Shown here piece by piece: positions 7,220-10,266 of a DNA stretch of 10,266 nucleotides. Source of the DNA: an uncultured Desulfovibrio sp. (GTDB lineage: Bacteria > Desulfobacterota > Desulfovibrionia > Desulfovibrionales > Desulfovibrionaceae); NCBI GenBank assembly GCA_900550745.1, contig URTO01000040.1, positions 1 through 10,266 on the forward strand. The letters are read 5' to 3'. Positions within the stretch are counted from its first letter, which is position 1; each line of letters begins with the position of its first letter. The notes beneath the pieces were generated by a model, which had not been told where the DNA came from, ran no database searches, and was given only the letters and a program-made list of their open reading frames with translations. Both the position numbers and the translations under genes were made by a program.

Positions 7220-7292
7220 CCCTCTCCCCGCCAGCCAAATGGTTGCGGGAGCGGGTTCGGGGGAGGGGGCTTTTTGAAAAACCTCCCTCCTC
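7220..7292 (+). other. Compound hairpin region just upstream of xdhB
   Basis: CTCCCCGC (7224-7231) pairs with GCGGGAG (7245-7251), with AGCCA/TGGTT able to extend the stem inward. Next, GGAGGGGG-c-TTTTT (from about 7262) pairs with AAAAA-CC-t-CCCTCC (to about 7292) with single-base bulges. The CCCTCTCCCC run at 7220 can also pair with GGGGGAGGG at 7259-7267, so two alternative folds exist. It ends 28 nt before the xdhB start and could be a terminator of a leader RNA, an attenuator, or a REP-like repeat. No ligand-binding motif is recognised. Confidence 0.4.
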
Positions 7293-7320
7293 CGGGCATC
7301 CTCAACCCAAAGGATCTCCC

Positions 7321-8220
7321 ATGTTCGATATACAATCCTACCAAAAAGCGGAATCCGTAAACGACGCCATCCGCCTGCTCGGAGAAGATCCCGAAGCCCG
7401 CCTTATCGCGGGCGGCACGGACGTGCTCATCAAGCTCCGGGAATTCAAAGGCTTCTCCCGCCTCGTGGACATCCATGACCTGCCTGAGCTGAAACCCATT
7501 GTCCGCGAGGCGGACGGCACCGTGCGCGTGGGTTCAGGGGCCAGCTTTACCGATATTGAGGAATCCCCCGTCATCCGCGGCTGCATCCCCATGCTTGGGG
7601 AATCCGCCGCCAGCGTCGCCGGGCCGCAGATCCGCAACATGGGCACCATCGGCGGCAACCTCTGCAACGGGGCCGTCTCCGCGGACACCTGCGCCCCCGT
7701 CCTCGCCCTGAACGGCTATCTCAATATCAGGGGCCCGGAGGGGGAACGCACCATCCCCGCCCTCGGCTTCCATACCGGCCCCGGCAGGGTCGCCCTCAGG
7801 CAGGATGAAGTGCTCCTTTCCGTGGAATTCCGGCCTGAAGACTGGCAGGGCTGGGGCGCTGCGTACCACAAATACGCCATGCGCGAGGCTATGGACATCG
7901 CCACCATCGGCTGCGCGGCGGCCGTCAGGCTTGACGGGGCGGCCATTTCGGGCATCCGGCTGGCCTATTCCGTATCCGCGCCGATCCCGGTGCGCTGCCC
8001 CGGCGCCGAAGCCGCCGCTTTGGGCCGCTCCGTGACGCCCGAAGATCTGCCCGCCACCCTCGCCGCGATCAGCGCCGCCGTGGAAACGGACGTCCAGCCC
8101 AGAACCTCGTGGCGCGCCAACCGGGATTTCCGTATGCACATCATCCGTACGCTGGCGGAGCGCGTCATTGCCCGGTGCGTCGTCCGCGCCGTCGAACTTC
8201 AGGAGGCCGCCTCATGCTGA
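7321..8220 (+). CDS. xdhB: Xanthine dehydrogenase, FAD-binding subunit XdhB
   Basis: The 299-residue protein starts at ATG 7321 with AGGAT 6 nt upstream; the frame is open another 186 bp upstream, but that part is repeat and hairpin sequence unlike the family. It follows E. coli XdhB (292 residues by memory) from MFDIQSYQKA to the SWRANRDFRMHIIRTL segment near the end. FAD-contacting motifs are IAGGTDVLIKL (residues 29-39) and MGTIGGNLCNG (107-117); KYAMREAMDIATIGCAA is a family signature in the C-terminal CODH-flavoprotein domain. This subunit takes electrons from the XdhC iron-sulfur clusters and hands them to the acceptor, usually NAD+. It overlaps xdhC by 7 bp, so translation of the two is probably coupled. 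Confidence 0.95.
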   Translation: MFDIQSYQKAESVNDAIRLLGEDPEARLIAGGTDVLIKLREFKGFSRLVDIHDLPELKPIVREADGTVRVGSGASFTDIEESPVIRGCIPMLGESAASVAGPQIRNMGTIGGNLCNGAVSADTCAPVLALNGYLNIRGPEGERTIPALGFHTGPGRVALRQDEVLLSVEFRPEDWQGWGAAYHKYAMREAMDIATIGCAAAVRLDGAAISGIRLAYSVSAPIPVRCPGAEAAALGRSVTPEDLPATLAAISAAVETDVQPRTSWRANRDFRMHIIRTLAERVIARCVVRAVELQEAASC

Positions 8221-8744
8221 AAACCATACGCTGCACCGTCAACGGCAAGGCACGGGAACTTTCCTTTGACGTCCGCTCCTCGCTCCTCGAAGTCCTGCGC
8301 GCCGAGGGCCTGACCAGCTCCAAACAGGGCTGCGGCGTGGGCGAATGCGGCGCGTGTACCGTGCTCGTCGATAATGTCCCTGTGGATTCCTGCATTTTCC
8401 TTGCCGTCTGGGCGGACGGCAAAACGATCCGCACCGCCGAGGGCGAAGCCAAGGGCAACCGGCTTTCCCGCGTCCAACAGGCCTATGTGGACGCCGGGGC
8501 CGTCCAGTGCGGCTTCTGCACGCCCGGCCTCGTCATGAGCAGCACGGCCTTTATTGAAAAACACAAGGGCCGGCCCGTTACCCGCGAGGAGATCCGCCGC
8601 GGGCACGCCGGGAACCTCTGCCGCTGCACGGGCTACGACGCCATCATCGCCGCCGTGGAAAGCTGCCTCAACGACACGCCGCCGCAAAACGCCTGCGCCT
8701 GCCTCCGCAAACCGGACGGGCCATGCCCCCATCATCAAAGCTGA
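8214..8744 (+). CDS. xdhC: Xanthine dehydrogenase, [2Fe-2S] subunit XdhC
   Basis: The 176-residue protein starts at ATG 8214, 7 nt after a full AGGAGG (8201-8206) inside the end of xdhB. The first plant-type [2Fe-2S] cluster is bound by C40, C45, C48 and C60 (QGCGVGECGAC...C); the second by C99, C102, C136 and C138 (QCGFC...NLCRC), followed by TGY. It wires the Mo site of XdhA to the FAD of XdhB. E. coli XdhC ends near residue 159; here a tail of about 20 residues follows the conserved domain with C161, C163, C171 and HH173-174, which the family does not require. It should not be confused with the unrelated XdhC/CoxI Mo-maturation chaperone of the same name. Confidence 0.95.
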   Translation: MLKTIRCTVNGKARELSFDVRSSLLEVLRAEGLTSSKQGCGVGECGACTVLVDNVPVDSCIFLAVWADGKTIRTAEGEAKGNRLSRVQQAYVDAGAVQCGFCTPGLVMSSTAFIEKHKGRPVTREEIRRGHAGNLCRCTGYDAIIAAVESCLNDTPPQNACACLRKPDGPCPHHQS

Positions 8745-8775
8745 GCAAAATCAGCCCAGTGTTTCGCCAGACTTG

Positions 8776-8802
8776 CCCTGTCCATGATTCGCATGTACAG
8801 GG
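8776..8802. promoter_or_regulatory. 27-bp dyad between xdhC and the permease gene
   Basis: CCCTGT (8776-8781) and ACAGGG (8797-8802) are perfect complements, and inside them CATG (8783-8786) pairs with CATG (8792-8795) around the loop ATTCG, with one mismatch between the two blocks. The dyad lies 32-58 bp after the xdhC stop and 54-80 bp before the permease start. It is followed by TTGTCTGTTT, too weak a T-run for a confident terminator. It may be an operator, a weak attenuator, or an mRNA hairpin lowering expression of the permease relative to xdhC. Confidence 0.35.
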
Positions 8803-8855
8803 TTGTCTGTTTCAGAGGGAATCATCCGCAACCATCCAACCACCGGGGGACGCCC

Positions 8856-10181
8856 ATGGCCCAGACACAAGGCATACTGGAACGTGTTTTCAAGCTGAGC
8901 GAAAAGGGGACGACCGTCAAAACGGAAATCCTCGCCGGCCTGACGACTTTCGTTGCCGTGGCTTACATCATTTTCGTCAATCCAAGCATCCTTTCGGACG
9001 CGGGCATACCCAAAGAAGCCGCCGTTGCCGCAACAGTCTGGTCTGCGGTCATCGGCAGCGCCATCATGGGCCTCTGGGCCAATTTCCCTGTGGCGGTGGC
9101 CCCCGGCATGGGGTTGAACGCCTTCTTCGCCTACTACGTCTGCGGCGTCCTCGGCCTGCACTGGACTGTGGCCCTCGGTGCGGTGTTCTTCTCAGGCATC
9201 GTCTTCCTGCTGCTGACGCTTACGCATATCCGCCAACTGCTCATTGACGCCGTGCCCATGAACCTCAAGTACGCCATCGTCGTCGGCATCGGCATGTTCA
9301 TCGCCTTCATCGGGCTCCAGAATGCGGGCATCGTGGTCAAGAACGACGCTACGGTGGTCACCCTCGGCCATATCACCCAGCCCGGCCCGCTGCTGGCCTG
9401 CTGCGGGCTCATCCTCACGGCGGGGCTCATGGCCCGCAATGTGCAGGGGAGCCTGCTCATCGGCATCCTCGTGACCGCCGTGCTCGGCATGGTGCTCGGC
9501 GTGTCCCCGGCCCCTTCCGGGATCGACAGCATCATGAGCTTCTCCCTCCCAAGCCTCGCCCCCACGTTCATGCAGCTCGACATCATGGGCGCGCTCAAGT
9601 ACGGCATCATTTCGATCATCTTTACCTTTACCATCGTCGAGCTGTTCGACAATATGGGTACGCTCATCGGCCTCTCCCGCAAGGCCCGGCTGATGGACGA
9701 CAAGGGCCACATCGAGAACCTCGACAAGGCGCTGGTCACCGACTCCATCGGCACGGTGGTCAGCAGCTTCCTCGGCACTTCCACCGTCACCAGCTATGTG
9801 GAAAGCGCCGCGGGCGTCTCGCAGGGCGGCCGCACCGGCCTGACCGCGCTGACCGTGGCGGTTCTGTTCGCCGCCTCCTTGGTGTTCGCCCCGCTCATCG
9901 GCCTTGTGCCCGCTTTCGCCACGGCTCCGGCCCTGCTCATCGTGGGCGCCCTCATGATGATGGAAGTGATGAACATCGACTTCAACGACTTTACCGAAGG
10001 CTTCCCCGCCTTCATGACCATCATCATGATGCCGCTGACCTACAGCATCGCCAGCGGGTTCGGATTCGGCTTCGTCAGCTACGCCGCCGTGAAGCTCCTT
10101 TCCGGGCGTGCCCGCGAAGTGAGCCTTTTCATGTGGATCATCACCGCCATGTTCGTCATCAACTTCGCCATGCGGGGTTAG
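8856..10181 (+). CDS. NCS2-family purine permease (AdeP/GhxP-like, COG2252 type)
   Basis: The 441-residue protein is strongly hydrophobic with roughly 12-14 membrane segments and sits in the inner membrane. ATG 8856 is preferred over an in-frame ATG at 8784 because the family begins close to ILERVFKLSEKGTTVKTEILAG; a modest GGGGGA lies at 8845-8850, while the upstream extension is Arg/Pro-rich and overlaps the dyad. Signatures: LAGLTTFVAVAYIIFVNP early, VAPGMGLNAFFAYY, TIVELFDNMGTLIG in TM8 (E262, D265), and the TM10 signature LGTSTVTSYVESAAGVSQGGRTG (E316). In this family the acidic residues of TM8 and TM10 shape the purine site. It probably imports adenine, guanine or hypoxanthine with protons; the sequence alone does not say which. 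Its place after xdhABC points to substrate supply for the hydroxylase. It could share the xdhBC transcript or have its own promoter in the 111-bp gap. Confidence 0.92.
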   Translation: MAQTQGILERVFKLSEKGTTVKTEILAGLTTFVAVAYIIFVNPSILSDAGIPKEAAVAATVWSAVIGSAIMGLWANFPVAVAPGMGLNAFFAYYVCGVLGLHWTVALGAVFFSGIVFLLLTLTHIRQLLIDAVPMNLKYAIVVGIGMFIAFIGLQNAGIVVKNDATVVTLGHITQPGPLLACCGLILTAGLMARNVQGSLLIGILVTAVLGMVLGVSPAPSGIDSIMSFSLPSLAPTFMQLDIMGALKYGIISIIFTFTIVELFDNMGTLIGLSRKARLMDDKGHIENLDKALVTDSIGTVVSSFLGTSTVTSYVESAAGVSQGGRTGLTALTVAVLFAASLVFAPLIGLVPAFATAPALLIVGALMMMEVMNIDFNDFTEGFPAFMTIIMMPLTYSIASGFGFGFVSYAAVKLLSGRAREVSLFMWIITAMFVINFAMRG

Positions 10182-10207
10182 AGAGAAAGGGAGAAGAGGA
10201 TATTGGA

Positions 10208-10263
10208 TTGGAGAGGGGGAAGGGGAAACTTTCTGGAGAAAGTTTCCCCTTCCCCCTCTCCAA
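10208..10263. terminator. 56-bp near-perfect palindrome, probable bidirectional terminator
   Basis: A 27-bp arm (10208-10234) is the exact reverse complement of 10237-10263, with only GG between; after one A/A mismatch two more G-C pairs follow, to 10205 and 10266 at the window edge. The left arm is almost all purine (GGAGAGGGGGAAGGGG) and ends AAACTTTCT. It begins 27 nt after the permease stop. There is no T-run, but the stem is long enough to halt transcription in either direction. Similar AAACTTTCT/AGAAAGTTT stems are something I associate with Desulfovibrionaceae intergenic regions. Confidence 0.65.
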
Positions 10264-10266
10264 ACC

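Larger units (their letters stand above)
6476..7320. other. 845-bp non-coding gap splitting xdhA from xdhBC
   Basis: No reading frame here has a ribosome site, a recognisable motif or a codon use like the neighbours. Open stretches on the - strand (up to 164 codons, one running into xdhA) overlap the repeat copies and do not stay in one frame from copy to copy. The gap is less GC-rich than the genes and is largely made of diverged copies of one repeat (6528-6694, 6780-6866, 6911-7064, 7077-7168) plus hairpins at 6486-6520 and 7220-7292. In E. coli xdhA and xdhB are nearly adjacent, so the gap is probably an insertion or the remains of lost DNA. Confidence 0.75.

Noticed and set aside
1..10266. 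Selenocysteine codons, CRISPR arrays, tRNA/rRNA genes, transposases
   Set aside because: No gene needs an in-frame TGA to stay open, no regularly spaced identical repeats occur, no tRNA cloverleaf or rRNA segment is recognisable, and no transposase-like frame is present. Any selenium link here would be through a labile ligand.

Overview
The window is GC-rich, coded almost entirely on the + strand, and carries a purine/molybdenum-hydroxylase locus: the 3' part of ygfK, then yqeB, xdhA, xdhB, xdhC and an NCS2-family purine permease. Codon use (strong preference for GCC, GGC, CTC and ATC), E. coli-like XdhABC sequences, AT-rich islands between GC-rich genes and a long GGGGAAACTTTCT-type palindrome at the right edge suggest an anaerobic proteobacterium or desulfobacterium, most plausibly a host-associated Desulfovibrionaceae member. 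The lineage is an inference and cannot be confirmed from this window.

Layout. 1-2855: ygfK, cut at its 5' end by the window, a multi-domain iron-sulfur flavoprotein. 2856-3215: a gap with a strong stem-loop just after ygfK, an AT-rich island with two inverted repeats, and a sigma-70-like promoter. 3216-4091: yqeB, followed after 50 bp by xdhA (4142-6475), probably co-transcribed. 6476-7320: an 845-bp gap without a believable gene, filled with three or four diverged copies of one repeat and a compound hairpin. 7321-8744: xdhB and xdhC, overlapping by 7 bp. 8856-10181: the permease, after a 111-bp gap holding a 27-bp dyad. 10208-10263: a near-perfect 56-bp palindrome that probably ends the transcript.

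How the genes fit together. XdhA (molybdopterin subunit), XdhB (FAD subunit) and XdhC (2x[2Fe-2S] subunit) form a three-subunit xanthine-dehydrogenase-type hydroxylase. The permease can bring in adenine, guanine, hypoxanthine or a related purine. YqeB and YgfK are established marker proteins of selenium-dependent molybdenum hydroxylase systems, and YgfK also belongs to the anaerobic purine/uric-acid degradation cluster of gut bacteria. The window therefore reads as an import-and-oxidise module for purines with a probable selenium-modified Mo site. The selenium here would be a labile ligand and not selenocysteine, since none of the reading frames needs an in-frame TGA. Genes such as selD, yqeC, ssnA, ygeW/X/Y or hyuA are not in the window and may lie beyond it.

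The system is of a recognisable type and I do not claim a new one. The less ordinary points are the break of xdhA from xdhBC by a repeat-filled gap, a cysteine next to the active-site arginine of XdhA, an extra Cys/His tail on XdhC, and the inverted repeats before yqeB.
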